Shown: positions 51,414-61,067, numbered from the stretch's first letter. The stretch: DNA of 64,000 bases from Oxalobacter formigenes (GCF_027158485.1 NZ_JAMKYJ010000002.1), one strand, 5' to 3'. Numbers and translations are program-made. The notes: generated from the letters alone by a model not told the origin.

Positions 51414-51438
51414 ATGGGCTTTAGCCCATTTTTTTTTC
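51414..51438 (+). terminator. Terminator-like hairpin in the rimP leader (possible attenuator)
   Basis: Arms ATGGGCT and AGCCCAT around TT (in practice a GGGC/GCCC stem with a TTTA loop) followed by ten T residues. It lies about 55 bases after the predicted start of transcription and 85 bases before rimP, so it could attenuate the operon. An upstream pair TCCA/TGGA may form a competing structure. Confidence 0.65.
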
Positions 51439-51521
51439 ATTATTCGATCCGATGCACCACTAACAACATGATTTTCCTTCTTTTTGAGGGAAATTCGAAT
51501 GAATAGAAACGGGAGCGGATT

Positions 51522-52010
51522 TTGTTGCAGGAACTGATTGAAAAAACGGTAAGCGGCTGCGGGTATGACCTGGTCGATGTGGAAAGGGCGCAGGGAAACC
51601 TGTTGCGTGTCTATATCGATTTCAAGCCTGAAGATGCCGGACGCGGCAATATTTCGCTTGAGGATTGCGAAAAGGTCAGCCGTCAGTTGTCGCATGTCCT
51701 GATGGTTGAGGATGTCGATTATGACAGGCTGGAAGTCTCTTCGCCGGGTCTTGACCGTCCTTTGAAGAAATTTGCCGATTTTGTTCGTTTTGTTGGAATG
51801 GAGGCGCACGTCAAACTGCGCAAACCGGTTACGGGAATGTCGAATCGCAAGACTTTCCAGGGAATTCTGCTGGCTCCCGAAGGGGATGAACTGGCTCTGG
51901 AGTTCGAAGGAAAGGATGAGAATAACAATTCCGTTTTGCATTTTACAATCGCTGATATAGACAAGGCACATTTGGTGCCGCAGGTGAATTTTAGGAGCCG
52001 TAAAGCATGA
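51522..52010 (+). CDS. rimP: Ribosome maturation factor RimP
   Basis: A 162-residue protein needed for 30S subunit maturation. Visible parts are the N-terminal domain (LQELIEKTVSGCGYDLVDVE, SLEDCEKVSRQLSHVL, EVSSPGLDRPLKKFADFVRF) and the C-terminal SH3-like fold (NRKTFQGILLAPEGDELALEF). The only start consistent with the family is TTG at 51522 (or the TTG next to it), with GGGAG 6 bases upstream. Its stop overlaps the nusA start (ATGA), so the two are translationally coupled. Confidence 0.95.
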   Translation: MLQELIEKTVSGCGYDLVDVERAQGNLLRVYIDFKPEDAGRGNISLEDCEKVSRQLSHVLMVEDVDYDRLEVSSPGLDRPLKKFADFVRFVGMEAHVKLRKPVTGMSNRKTFQGILLAPEGDELALEFEGKDENNNSVLHFTIADIDKAHLVPQVNFRSRKA

Positions 52011-53566
52011 GTCTCGAAATTCTGCAATTGGTTGATGCGCTGGCACGCGAAAAAAACGTAGACAAGGAAATTGTCCTGGGTGCGCTTGAACATGCTTTGG
52101 CCCTTGCTACGAAAAAACGTTATCCCGGTGACGCGGACATACGCGTTTCCATCGACCGTACCACGGGCGAGGTCGAAACCTTCCGCCGCTGGCACGTTGT
52201 GCCGGATGAGGCCGGTTTGCAGCAGCCGGATCAGGAAATGCTGTATTTTGAAGCCAAGGAACAGTTTCCGGACATCGAGGTGGACGATTACATCGAAGAC
52301 CATATCGAATCGATCGATCTGGGCCGTCGCTTCGCACAGGATACGAAACAGATCGTTTTGCAACGCATTCGCGATGCCGAACGTGAACAGGTTTTACAGG
52401 ACTTCCTGGATCGTGGCGATTCGCTGGTGACCGGTACGGTCAAGCGGATGGAACGCGGCGACGCCATTGTCGAATCCGGCAAGGTTGAAGCACGCCTGCC
52501 TCGTGAACAGATGATTCCAAAGGAAAATCTGCGTGTTGGCGATCGTGTTCGTGCCTATATCCTGCGCGTGGAACGGGGTGCCCGTGGCCCACAGGTTATC
52601 CTGTCTCGTACGGCGCCTGAATTTATCGTCAAGCTGTTTGAACTGGAAGTGCCTGAAATCGAACAGGGTCTTCTGGAAATCAAATCAGCTGCACGTGACC
52701 CTGGCGTTCGTGCGAAAATAGCGGTATTCACCAGCGACAAGCGAATTGATCCGATCGGTACCTGTGTCGGCATGCGCGGTTCCCGCGTTCAGGCCGTTAC
52801 CGGTGAACTGGGCGGTGAACGCGTCGATATCGTCTTGTGGTCGGAAGATCCTGCGCAGTTCGTTATCGGAGCTCTGGCTCCTGCCAACGTCACATCTATT
52901 GTGGTCGACGAAGACAAACATGCGATGGATGTGATCGTCGATGAGGAAAATCTGGCGATTGCCATTGGCCGCAGTGGCCAGAACGTTCGTCTGGCAACCG
53001 AGCTGACAGGCTGGAAGATCAATATCATGACGGCTGAAGAATCGGCTGACAAATCCGCTCTGGAAAAAGCCGAACTGCAGAAACTGTTCATGGAAAGACT
53101 CGACGTCGATCAGGAAGTGGCCGATATCCTCATTGAGGAAGGGTTCACGGCACTGGAAGAAATCGCTTATGTGCCGATTGGCGAAATGCTGGAAATCGAG
53201 GCATTCGATGAAGATACGGTCAATGAAATCCGCCAGCGTGCCCGTGATGCCCTGATCACTGAAGCGATCGCTTCCGAAGAAGGTATGGCCGGTATGGAAG
53301 AGGAACTGGTCAATCTGGAAGGAATGGATCGGCAGGTTGCAGGAAAGCTTGGACTGGCTGGCGTGAAAACCCTGCAGCGTTTTGCCGAGCTGGCTTATGA
53401 CGAATTCGGTGCCATTCTGGCCCTGCCTGTCGAACGGGCCCGCCAGTTGCTGGAAAACGAATTTGCCGATGTTACGGACGATGAAATGAAACTGATCGAT
53501 GCGAAGTACGACGACGAAGCGAAAGAGTTGCAGGCCAACGCCTGGAAACTGGTTGAGTCGAAGTAA
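52007..53566 (+). CDS. nusA: Transcription termination/antitermination factor NusA
   Basis: Binds RNA polymerase and controls pausing, termination and antitermination. The 519-residue protein has the N-terminal polymerase-binding domain (1-130), an S1 domain at about 137-200 (GTVKRMERGDAIVESGKVEA), KH1 and KH2 domains at about 230-345 (IGTCVGMRGSRVQAVTGEL and IAIGRSGQNVRLATELTG), and two acidic helix-hairpin-helix repeats at about 370-430 and 440-500 (EEGFTALEEIAYVPIGEML), as in enterobacterial NusA. It overlaps rimP by four bases. Confidence 0.97.
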   Translation: MSLEILQLVDALAREKNVDKEIVLGALEHALALATKKRYPGDADIRVSIDRTTGEVETFRRWHVVPDEAGLQQPDQEMLYFEAKEQFPDIEVDDYIEDHIESIDLGRRFAQDTKQIVLQRIRDAEREQVLQDFLDRGDSLVTGTVKRMERGDAIVESGKVEARLPREQMIPKENLRVGDRVRAYILRVERGARGPQVILSRTAPEFIVKLFELEVPEIEQGLLEIKSAARDPGVRAKIAVFTSDKRIDPIGTCVGMRGSRVQAVTGELGGERVDIVLWSEDPAQFVIGALAPANVTSIVVDEDKHAMDVIVDEENLAIAIGRSGQNVRLATELTGWKINIMTAEESADKSALEKAELQKLFMERLDVDQEVADILIEEGFTALEEIAYVPIGEMLEIEAFDEDTVNEIRQRARDALITEAIASEEGMAGMEEELVNLEGMDRQVAGKLGLAGVKTLQRFAELAYDEFGAILALPVERARQLLENEFADVTDDEMKLIDAKYDDEAKELQANAWKLVESK

Positions 53567-53622
53567 GCTCAACGCTTGTCCTGATTCGTATTTGCCGCAT
53601 CAATTAGAAGAAAGAGGAATGA

Positions 53623-56565
53623 ATGGCGACTAACAATGTAGCCCAATTTGCAGCCGAACTGAATATGCCTTCTGACGTACTGTTGAAACAGTTGCGTGAC
53701 GCCGGAGTGGACAAAAACTCGGCCGATGATATCCTTTCGAAGGAAGACAAGGACAAGTTATTGAGTTTTCTGCGCGGGTCGCATGGTTCGCCATCGGGTG
53801 AAAAAAGAAAAATTTCTCTGACCCGAAAGGAAACCACCGAAATCAAGCAGGCTGACGCTACGGGCAAATCCAGAACGATTCAGGTCGAGGTTCGCAAGAA
53901 ACGGACGTTTGACAAACGGGAAGAACAGGCTGCCCATATGGCGGCTGCCGAAAGACGGGTTGTTCCTCCCGTTATCGATGAAGCTGAAAAACAGCGTCGT
54001 GCCGAAGAGGCACGCCGTCAGGCTGAACTGATCGCCCGTCAGGAAGCCGAATTGCGTGAAAAACAGGCTTTACTGGCTCAAATGGAAGCCGAGAAGCAGG
54101 AACGGATCAAGGCCGAAGAACAGGCCCGGATCGAAGCCGAAGAGTTGAAAAAGAAAGAAACCGAGCAGCGTGAGGCGGCTGAAAAAATGCGCCAGGATAC
54201 TGAACGGCAGAAAATGGCTAAACAACAGTTGGCTGCAGAAGAAAAAGAAGCGGCCGAAGCTTTGAAGAAGGCAGAAATGGCTAGGATGGCTGAAGAAGCG
54301 GCACAGGCTGAAAAAGCGAGAACAGAAGCGGAAGCTGAACGCGTTCGCCGGGCTGAGGAAGCGGAACGTGCCCGCAAGGCAGTGGAAGACGAGGTCGCCC
54401 AGATCAAGGCGATGATGAGTACTTCTGCTTCCCGTAAAGTGGTGAAACAACCGGAAAAACCGGCTGCCGCACCCGCAGGAAGCTCTCCGGCGTCCCAGAA
54501 AAATGCCGGAACGATTTCCAAACCGGCACAAGCCAGACCGGCACAGGACAAACCGGCCGAGAAAAAGGCTGCGCCTGCTGCCGACAAGAAAACGGAAAAG
54601 AAAACGTCTGCCGACAAGAAAGCGACCAAAACAGCTTCTACATGGCAGGAAGAAGGTGCGAAAAAACGGGGTGCAGGCCTTAAAAGCCGTGGTAACGATA
54701 TGTCCGGACGCGATGGTGGCTGGCGTAGTAGTTCGGGTGGCCCGAAAGGACGTCGCCACGCGCAGGTTGCCGAACGGGAAAGCAATTTCCATCAGCCGAC
54801 AGAAGCGATTGTTCATGACGTTTACGTTCCTGAAACCATTACCGTCGCCGAACTGGCGCACAAGATGGCTGTCAAGGCTTCCGAAGTGATCAAGCAGTTG
54901 ATGAAACTGGGCCAGATGGTCACGATCAATCAGGTGCTGGATCAGGAAACGGCCATGATTCTGGTCGAGGAAATGGGACACAAGGCTTTCGCTGCCAAGA
55001 TTCAGGACGTTGAAGCGGAACTGGCCGAGATGGGTGACAATGAAAACGCTGAATTGTTGCCGCGCGCTCCGGTCGTTACCGTTATGGGTCACGTCGACCA
55101 CGGCAAGACGTCTCTTCTTGACTATATTCGCCGTACCAAGGTCGCTACCGGCGAAGCGGGTGGCATTACCCAGCATATCGGTGCGTATCACGTCAAAACC
55201 GGTCGCGGTATTGTGACTTTCCTCGATACTCCGGGCCATGAAGCTTTTACTGCTATGCGTGCCCGTGGTGCGAAAGCGACCGATATCGTTATTCTGGTTG
55301 TCGCTGCTGACGATGGCGTCATGCCGCAAACGAAGGAAGCGATTGCGCATGCGAAAGCGGCTGGCGTTCCTATCGTTGTGGCAATCAACAAGATTGATAA
55401 ACAGGGAGCCAACGTCAATCGCGTTACGCAGGAACTCGTTGCAGAAGACGTCATTCCTGAAGAATACGGTGGCGACATTCCGTTTGTTCCTGTTTCGGCA
55501 AAATCCGGACAGGGTATCGATTCCCTGCTGGAAAACGTCTTGTTGCAGGCTGAAATTCTGGAATTGACCGCACCGGTCGAAGCAATGGCAAAAGGTCTTG
55601 TCATTGAAGCCCGTCTGGACAAGGGACGTGGCCCGGTTGCAACCGTGCTGGTTCAATCCGGTACCCTGCATCGTGGTGACGTGGTTCTGGTCGGACAGGA
55701 ATATGGCCGTATCCGTGCCATGCTGAGTGAAACCGGCAAGGCCATTTCCGAAGCGGGCCCGAGTATTCCTGTGGAAATTCAGGGACTGACCGGTGTTCCT
55801 TCTGCCGGTGAAGAAATCGTTGTTTTAAACGATGAACGCAAGGCGCGTGAAATCGGCCTGTTCCGTCAGGGCAAGTTCCGTGACGTGAAACTGGCAAAAC
55901 AACAGGCAGCCAAACTGGAAAACATGTTCGAGAATATCGGGGAAGGCGAAGTCAAGTCATTGCCTCTGATTATCAAGACCGATGTTCAGGGCTCGCAGGA
56001 AGCGCTTGCTTCTTCCCTGTTGAAATTGTCCAACGATGAGGTCCGTGTCCAGATCGTTCATGCTGCCGTCGGTGGCATTACCGAAACGGACGTCAATCTG
56101 GCGCTGGCTTCGCAGGCGGTCATTATCGGGTTTAACACCCGTGCCGATGCACAGGCCCGCCATCAGGCGGAAGCCAATGGAGTCGACATTCGTTACTACA
56201 ACATCATTTACGATGCGATCGATGAGGTGAAAGCGGCGATGTCGGGCATGCTGGCTCCGGAAAAACGCGAGCACGCTTTGGGTCTGGTCGAAATCAGGCA
56301 GGTCATCAATGTCAGCCGTGTCGGTGCCATTGCAGGCTGTTTCGTCACCGAAGGTCTGGTTCGCCGCGGTTCTCCAGTTCATCTGTTGCGTGACAATGTC
56401 GTTATCTGGTCCGGTGAAATCGATTCCCTGAAACGTTTCAAAGATGACGTCAAGGAAGTCAAGGCCAACTTTGAATGCGGCCTCACGCTGAAAAATTACA
56501 ATGACATCAAGGTCGGTGACCAGCTTGAAGTGTATGAAATTCAGGAAATCGCAAGAACACTGTAA
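53623..56565 (+). CDS. infB: Translation initiation factor IF-2
   Basis: A GTPase that brings initiator tRNA to the 30S subunit. The 980-residue protein has the N-terminal IF2 domains (LNMPSDVLLKQLRDAGVDK), then a long Glu/Ala/Lys/Arg-rich linker (about 90-330) with coiled-coil character and a Pro/Ala/Lys region after it. The GTPase core has GHVDHGKTS at 489-497, DTPGHEAF, NKID, and the C-terminal beta barrels with the fMet-tRNA-binding domain (GLTLKNYNDIKVGD). The long variable N-terminal linker is normal for beta-proteobacteria. It is 56 bases after nusA. Confidence 0.97.
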   Translation: MATNNVAQFAAELNMPSDVLLKQLRDAGVDKNSADDILSKEDKDKLLSFLRGSHGSPSGEKRKISLTRKETTEIKQADATGKSRTIQVEVRKKRTFDKREEQAAHMAAAERRVVPPVIDEAEKQRRAEEARRQAELIARQEAELREKQALLAQMEAEKQERIKAEEQARIEAEELKKKETEQREAAEKMRQDTERQKMAKQQLAAEEKEAAEALKKAEMARMAEEAAQAEKARTEAEAERVRRAEEAERARKAVEDEVAQIKAMMSTSASRKVVKQPEKPAAAPAGSSPASQKNAGTISKPAQARPAQDKPAEKKAAPAADKKTEKKTSADKKATKTASTWQEEGAKKRGAGLKSRGNDMSGRDGGWRSSSGGPKGRRHAQVAERESNFHQPTEAIVHDVYVPETITVAELAHKMAVKASEVIKQLMKLGQMVTINQVLDQETAMILVEEMGHKAFAAKIQDVEAELAEMGDNENAELLPRAPVVTVMGHVDHGKTSLLDYIRRTKVATGEAGGITQHIGAYHVKTGRGIVTFLDTPGHEAFTAMRARGAKATDIVILVVAADDGVMPQTKEAIAHAKAAGVPIVVAINKIDKQGANVNRVTQELVAEDVIPEEYGGDIPFVPVSAKSGQGIDSLLENVLLQAEILELTAPVEAMAKGLVIEARLDKGRGPVATVLVQSGTLHRGDVVLVGQEYGRIRAMLSETGKAISEAGPSIPVEIQGLTGVPSAGEEIVVLNDERKAREIGLFRQGKFRDVKLAKQQAAKLENMFENIGEGEVKSLPLIIKTDVQGSQEALASSLLKLSNDEVRVQIVHAAVGGITETDVNLALASQAVIIGFNTRADAQARHQAEANGVDIRYYNIIYDAIDEVKAAMSGMLAPEKREHALGLVEIRQVINVSRVGAIAGCFVTEGLVRRGSPVHLLRDNVVIWSGEIDSLKRFKDDVKEVKANFECGLTLKNYNDIKVGDQLEVYEIQEIARTL

Positions 56566-56635
56566 TTTTCTGCGACAGGTTTTACAATTTCGGATATGTT
56601 GATATTGGATATTTTCTTTTTTTAGGGAGTGGATC

Positions 56636-57025
56636 ATGGCAAGACACAGCAAATCGATTCCCGGCCGCAGCGTTCGTGTGGCTGACCAGATCCAGCGCGA
56701 TCTGTCCGATATCATTTTTTCGGAACTGAAAGACCCGCATGTCGGGATGATCACTATCACGGACGTGAAGGTGACGCCCGACTATGCCCATGCCAAGGTA
56801 TTTTTCACCATGCTGGACGACAGTCCGGACAAGGTTAAGACGACTCTGGACAGCCTGCACCGCGCTTCGGGATTTTTGAGAATGCAACTGGGCAAGCGCC
56901 TGCATATTCATACGTTGCCGCAACTGTCTTTCGTTTATGACAATTCCATCGCCCAGGGAATGGCTTTATCCCATTTGATCGATGTGGCCAATTCCGAGCG
57001 TGCTAAAGACGATGGTGAAGTCTGA
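56636..57025 (+). CDS. rbfA: 30S ribosome-binding factor RbfA
   Basis: A 129-residue KH-type protein that binds helix 1 of 16S rRNA and helps in late 30S maturation. The conserved start is RSVRVADQIQRDLSDIIFSELKDPHVG, and ITDVKVTPDYAHAKVFFTML follows in the middle. The C-terminal LRMQLGKRLHIHTLPQLSF with the Tyr-Asp (FVYDNS) is typical. AGGGAG lies 6 bases before the ATG. It lies between infB and truB in the usual order. Confidence 0.96.
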   Translation: MARHSKSIPGRSVRVADQIQRDLSDIIFSELKDPHVGMITITDVKVTPDYAHAKVFFTMLDDSPDKVKTTLDSLHRASGFLRMQLGKRLHIHTLPQLSFVYDNSIAQGMALSHLIDVANSERAKDDGEV

Positions 57026-57089
57026 TTTTCAATTTTCATTTCCGGCCTCGTGAAAACGGGGCCTTTTATTTTTCAGGTTCAAGGGATTT

Positions 57090-58046
57090 ATGAGTCAGGC
57101 GTTCGTCAAGAAAAAACGGCTGGATATCGATGGTGTTTTACTGCTGGACAAACCGGCAGGCATTTCCAGTAACGATGCCTTGATCAGGGCCAAGCGGATC
57201 ATGAATGCCAAAAAAGCAGGGCATACCGGAACGCTCGATCCTTTTGCAACCGGGCTCTTGCCGATCTGTTTCGGCGAAGCGACCAAATTCTCCCAGGACC
57301 TGCTGGATGCTGACAAGACCTACGAAACGGTTGTTCATCTCGGCATTTCCACAACCACAGGCGATACAGAGGGCGAGGTCTTGAAAACATCCGAAGCCGT
57401 TTTGTTTTCACAAGATGAAATTGAGTCGGCACTTGCCATGTTCAGAGGCGACATTTTTCAGATTCCGCCCATGTATTCCGCACTGAAGCGGGATGGTAAA
57501 CCTCTTTACGAGTATGCGCGTGCCGGAGTGGAGCTCGAACGAGAAGCCCGTCCCGTTACCATTTCAGAACTGACATTACTCGACTGGGAATCTCCTTTTC
57601 TGACCCTTCGGGTGGCCTGCAGCAAGGGAACGTATGTTCGAGTTCTGGGCGAAGATATCGGTAATGCTTTGGGGTGTGGTGCACATCTGAAAGCACTTCG
57701 CCGTATCAGGGTGGGTTCTCTCGGAATTGAAAAGGCGGTTTCACTGACGGATATGGAAACAGCATTCCCCGAAGAAACAGCAGCACGACACGAAAAGCTC
57801 GAACCGGTGGATTATCTCTTGTCTTCCTTTCCTGCGCTTTCACTGAACGCCATGCTGACGAAGCGGTTTTTAAACGGACAGCGTCTGTCGCTGGCAAAAG
57901 AAGGTGTTCAATTGTCTGACGCACGAGGGCGTTTCAGGATTTATGCGTCCGACAGTGGCATTTTCATGGGAACGGCACAATTAAGGGAGGATGGTGTTCT
58001 GGCTCCCGAACGTCTGGTGTCGCTGGCACGGATTCCCGAAAGTTGA
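57090..58046 (+). CDS. truB: tRNA pseudouridine(55) synthase TruB
   Basis: Makes pseudouridine 55 in the T-loop of tRNAs. The 318-residue protein has the catalytic motif AGHTGTLDPFATGLLP with Asp50, the opening GVLLLDKPAGISSNDALIR, the YETVVHLGISTTTGD stretch and the thumb region LAMFRGDIFQIPPMYSALKRDGKPLYEYAR. The C-terminal PUA-like part (LSLAKEGVQLSDARG) is normal. It is 64 bases behind rbfA and ends the operon; typA starts 141 bases later. Confidence 0.96.
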   Translation: MSQAFVKKKRLDIDGVLLLDKPAGISSNDALIRAKRIMNAKKAGHTGTLDPFATGLLPICFGEATKFSQDLLDADKTYETVVHLGISTTTGDTEGEVLKTSEAVLFSQDEIESALAMFRGDIFQIPPMYSALKRDGKPLYEYARAGVELEREARPVTISELTLLDWESPFLTLRVACSKGTYVRVLGEDIGNALGCGAHLKALRRIRVGSLGIEKAVSLTDMETAFPEETAARHEKLEPVDYLLSSFPALSLNAMLTKRFLNGQRLSLAKEGVQLSDARGRFRIYASDSGIFMGTAQLREDGVLAPERLVSLARIPES

Positions 58047-58187
58047 CGAACAAAATTCTTTTTTCAGTTACCGGCACGTCAACCGGCTTTCTCTTTTGAC
58101 GTTTAAATGTCGTGGCTGTTTTCATATTCGGAAACGTTCACGTGTTAAAATACCAAGTTATCCTTTTCTATTATTTATCAGGTTTTT

Positions 58188-60020
58188 ATGTCTCAAACTA
58201 CACGCGCTATCCGCAATGTCGCGATTATCGCGCACGTCGACCATGGCAAAACCACTCTCGTCGATCAGCTGCTGCGTCAATCGGGTACTTTCAGGGAAAA
58301 TCAGGCCGTTTCCGAACGGGTGATGGATTCCAACGATCTGGAAAAAGAACGCGGGATTACCATTCTCGCCAAAAACTGTGCTGTCGAATATGAAGGGACG
58401 CACATCAATATCGTCGATACCCCGGGCCATGCCGACTTCGGTGGCGAAGTGGAACGTGTCTTGTCGATGGTCGACAGTGTGCTGCTTCTGGTCGATGCCG
58501 TTGAAGGACCGATGCCACAAACCCGTTTCGTGACCCGCAAGGCACTGGGTCTGGGACTGAAACCGATTGTCGTGATCAACAAGATCGACCGTCCGGGTGC
58601 ACGCCCTGACTGGGTGATCAATGCCACTTTCGATTTGTTCGACAAGCTTGGCGCAACGGAAGAACAGCTCGATTTTCCGGTCATTTACGCTTCCGGACTG
58701 AACGGTTATGCCGGTCTGGATGATAGCGTCCGTTCCGGAGACATGCGTCCCCTTTTCGACGCGATCCTGAAATACGTTCCGGTTCGCGATGCCGATCCGG
58801 ATGGTCCTTTCCAGATGCAGATTTCCTCTCTGGACTATTCTTCCTACGTCGGAAAAATCGGTGTCGGTCGTGTCAACCGCGGTCGTGTCAAACCCCTGCA
58901 GGACGTGATTATCTTAAATGGTCCGGATTCGACGCCGATCAAGGCACGTATCAATCAGGTCCTTTCTTTCAAGGGACTGGAACGCAAGGTCATCGATGAA
59001 GCGTCCGCTGGCGACATCGTGCTGATCAACGGAATTGAAGCGATTGACATCGGTTCGACGATTTGCGATCCGGAACATCCGGAAGCCTTGCCGATGCTGA
59101 CGGTCGATGAACCGACGCTGACGATGAATTTCATGGTCAATACGTCTCCATTTGCCGGCCGTGAAGGCAAGTTCGTCACCAGTCGCCAGTTGCGTGAAAG
59201 ACTGGATCGCGAACTGAAATCGAATGTGGCCTTGCGTGTAGCGCCGACGGATGACGATACTATTTTCGAAGTGTCGGGGCGTGGTGAATTGCATTTGACG
59301 ATCCTCATCGAGAACATGAGACGCGAAGGATATGAGCTGGCCGTTTCCCGTCCACGGGTCGTGTACAAGGATATTGACGGTGTCAGACACGAACCGTATG
59401 AAGCGCTGACAGTGGATGTCGATGAAACCAATCAGGGTGCGGTCATGGAAGAGCTTGGCCGTCGCCGTGGCGATCTGCAGGATATGCAGCCAGACAGCAA
59501 GGGACGTGTCCGCCTTGAATACCGGATTCCGGCTCGCGGGTTAATCGGTTTCCAGAGTGAATTCATGACCTTGACTCGTGGTACAGGCCTGATGAGCCAT
59601 GTTTTCGATGATTATTATCCTGTCGATCCGTCCAAGGCAGAAGCAGGTGGTCGCAGAAACGGTGTATTGATCTCGCAGGATGATGGTGCAGCTGTCGCTT
59701 ACGCTTTGTGGAAATTGCAGGAACGGGGCCGTATGTTCGTCAACCACAATGATCCGGTTTATGAAGGCATGATTATCGGTATCCATTCGCGTGAAAACGA
59801 TCTTGTCGTCAATCCGATCAAGGGAAAACAGCTGACCAATATTCGTGCTTCCGGTACGGATGAAGCGGTCAGGCTTGTTCCACCGATCCAGATGTCTCTT
59901 GAATATGCAGTCGAATTCATCGAAGACGATGAACTCGTTGAAATTACGCCGAAGAGTATCCGTCTGCGCAAGCGTCATCTTTCCGATATCGACCGCAGAC
60001 GTGCAAGTCGTGCTTCATAA
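58188..60020 (+). CDS. typA: Ribosome-dependent GTPase TypA/BipA
   Basis: A translational GTPase that acts on the ribosome under stress and in assembly. The 610-residue protein has the G1 motif AHVDHGKTTL at 15-24, the switch I ERGITILAKN, DTPGHADFGGEVER, NKIDRPGARPD, and the elongation-factor domains with the special C-terminus (HSRENDLVVNPIKGKQLTN, FIEDDELVEITPKSIRLRKRHL). Its place after truB is common in Burkholderiales. A terminator follows. Confidence 0.97.
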   Translation: MSQTTRAIRNVAIIAHVDHGKTTLVDQLLRQSGTFRENQAVSERVMDSNDLEKERGITILAKNCAVEYEGTHINIVDTPGHADFGGEVERVLSMVDSVLLLVDAVEGPMPQTRFVTRKALGLGLKPIVVINKIDRPGARPDWVINATFDLFDKLGATEEQLDFPVIYASGLNGYAGLDDSVRSGDMRPLFDAILKYVPVRDADPDGPFQMQISSLDYSSYVGKIGVGRVNRGRVKPLQDVIILNGPDSTPIKARINQVLSFKGLERKVIDEASAGDIVLINGIEAIDIGSTICDPEHPEALPMLTVDEPTLTMNFMVNTSPFAGREGKFVTSRQLRERLDRELKSNVALRVAPTDDDTIFEVSGRGELHLTILIENMRREGYELAVSRPRVVYKDIDGVRHEPYEALTVDVDETNQGAVMEELGRRRGDLQDMQPDSKGRVRLEYRIPARGLIGFQSEFMTLTRGTGLMSHVFDDYYPVDPSKAEAGGRRNGVLISQDDGAAVAYALWKLQERGRMFVNHNDPVYEGMIIGIHSRENDLVVNPIKGKQLTNIRASGTDEAVRLVPPIQMSLEYAVEFIEDDELVEITPKSIRLRKRHLSDIDRRRASRAS

Positions 60021-60037
60021 AGGGTAAAAACTGAAAT

Positions 60038-60067
60038 AAAAAAGGGACCTTTCAGGTCCCTTTTTTT
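60038..60067 (+). terminator. Terminator after typA
   Basis: Arms AAAGGGACCT and AGGTCCCTTT around a 2-base loop (TTC region), followed by TTTTTTT. It is an efficient intrinsic terminator. Confidence 0.9.
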
Positions 60068-60069
60068 AT

Positions 60070-60583
60070 GTCGTTTTATTTGTTTTTTCTTTTTTTTATA
60101 AAAACGTTGTTTTCATGCAACATTTATTTTTGAAATTTTTTACCTTTCCGGAGATCCGAAAACACAATTTTTTTGTCATGATTGTCGTTCGGTTCAGGGA
60201 AAACATCCCAGTGGATGAGCTTGTCTGATTTCTTGAAAATGCATATATGAAATGCAAATTAAATTTCACGATTCGACTCTTTTTTGATGAGTTGTCCAAA
60301 AAACAATTATTGAAAATACTGATATCGTTGAGCTGACTATTTCAGGAAGTTGTTCACTTACAACATACAGGTAAATTTTTTGCAGAAATTTTTCATCAAA
60401 AAAGAAACCCCAAGGCTGAATTTGCTGATTCTCAAACGAAGGAAAGATTACTGTCGTTTTCCTTATTTTTGTGTTGATTTTGTTCGGATTTCGACCGAAT
60501 ATGGTCGGGCATGTTTTTCGGCCAGCAATTGGCAGGGATTTCAGGTTTCGTTTGGGGGTACCGGTAAAGGTACATTTTTTTTC
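60070..60583. other. AT-rich gene-free region between typA and hupB
   Basis: About 500 bases with no gene that I can support. Open frames on both strands overlap each other and have no ribosome site. In many related genomes hupB follows lon directly, so this may be a rearrangement junction. The hupB promoter begins at its right end. Confidence 0.55.
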
Positions 60584-60612
60584 TTGACACTTCAGTGGCA
60601 CGCTTGTTTAAT
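60584..60612 (+). promoter_or_regulatory. Promoter of hupB
   Basis: A consensus TTGACA at 60584-60589 and TTTAAT at 60607-60612, 17 bases apart. The leader to the GTG start would be about 45-50 bases. Confidence 0.65.
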
Positions 60613-60665
60613 GCATGCACTCAAGTTTGTCTCTGATGGACATTTAAATATTTGTAGGGGGTTGC

Positions 60666-60938
60666 GTGAATAAAACTGAGCTTATCGAGCATATCGCCAA
60701 ATCTGCTGACATTTCCAAGGCAGCGGCTGCTCGTTCCCTGGATGCAGTGATTGATGCAGTAACGACAAGTTTGAAAAACAATGACAGCGTTACTCTGGTA
60801 GGCTTTGGTACCTTCAGTGTAGGTGAACGTGCTGCTCGTTCCGGCCGCAATCCACGTACCGGTGAAGTTATCAAAATCAAATCAGCAAAAGTTCCTAAAT
60901 TTAGGGCTGGTAAATTGTTAAAAGATGCTGTAAACTAA
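60666..60938 (+). CDS. hupB: DNA-binding protein HU-beta type
   Basis: A 90-residue histone-like protein that bends DNA and shapes the nucleoid. It has the typical start NKTELIEHIAKSADISKAAA and the arm motif GFGTFSVGERAARSGRNPRTG that wraps the minor groove, then KVPKFRAGKLLKDAVN. The start is GTG at 60666 with AGGGGGT upstream; no ATG is available in frame. It precedes tRNA-Val, tRNA-Asp and ppiD, an order seen in Burkholderiales, where it normally follows lon. Here lon is not next to it. Confidence 0.96.
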   Translation: MNKTELIEHIAKSADISKAAAARSLDAVIDAVTTSLKNNDSVTLVGFGTFSVGERAARSGRNPRTGEVIKIKSAKVPKFRAGKLLKDAVN

Positions 60939-60991
60939 TGTTTTTTACGACGCATGACAAACGTCGAGTTTGACTGGCTAAGAATAAGAAG

Positions 60992-61067
60992 GGTGCTTAG
61001 CTCAGTTGGTAGAGCGGTGCCCTTACAAGGCATAGGTCGGGAGTTCGAGCCTCTCAGCACCCACCAA
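60992..61067 (+). tRNA. tRNA-Val (anticodon TAC)
   Basis: A 76-base tRNA including CCA. The acceptor starts GGGTGCT, the D arm has TAGCTCAGTTGGTAGAGC, the anticodon stem holds loop CTTACAA with anticodon TAC, and the T arm is GGGAGTTCGAGCCTCTC. Confidence 0.96.

Noticed and set aside
51300..52046. A 248-codon minus-strand frame across the rimP leader and gene
   Set aside because: It is antisense to rimP and its promoter and terminator; nothing supports its translation.
54100..54420. Lys/Glu/Ala-rich repeats in infB as a tandem repeat element
   Set aside because: This is the normal low-complexity linker of IF-2.
54070..55671. A 533-codon open frame antisense to infB
   Set aside because: It mirrors the repetitive Glu/Lys/Ala codons of the IF-2 linker and gives a Phe/Arg-rich product with no fold.
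60350..60673. A 107-codon frame running into hupB
   Set aside because: It overlaps the hupB promoter and start, and the product has no family features.
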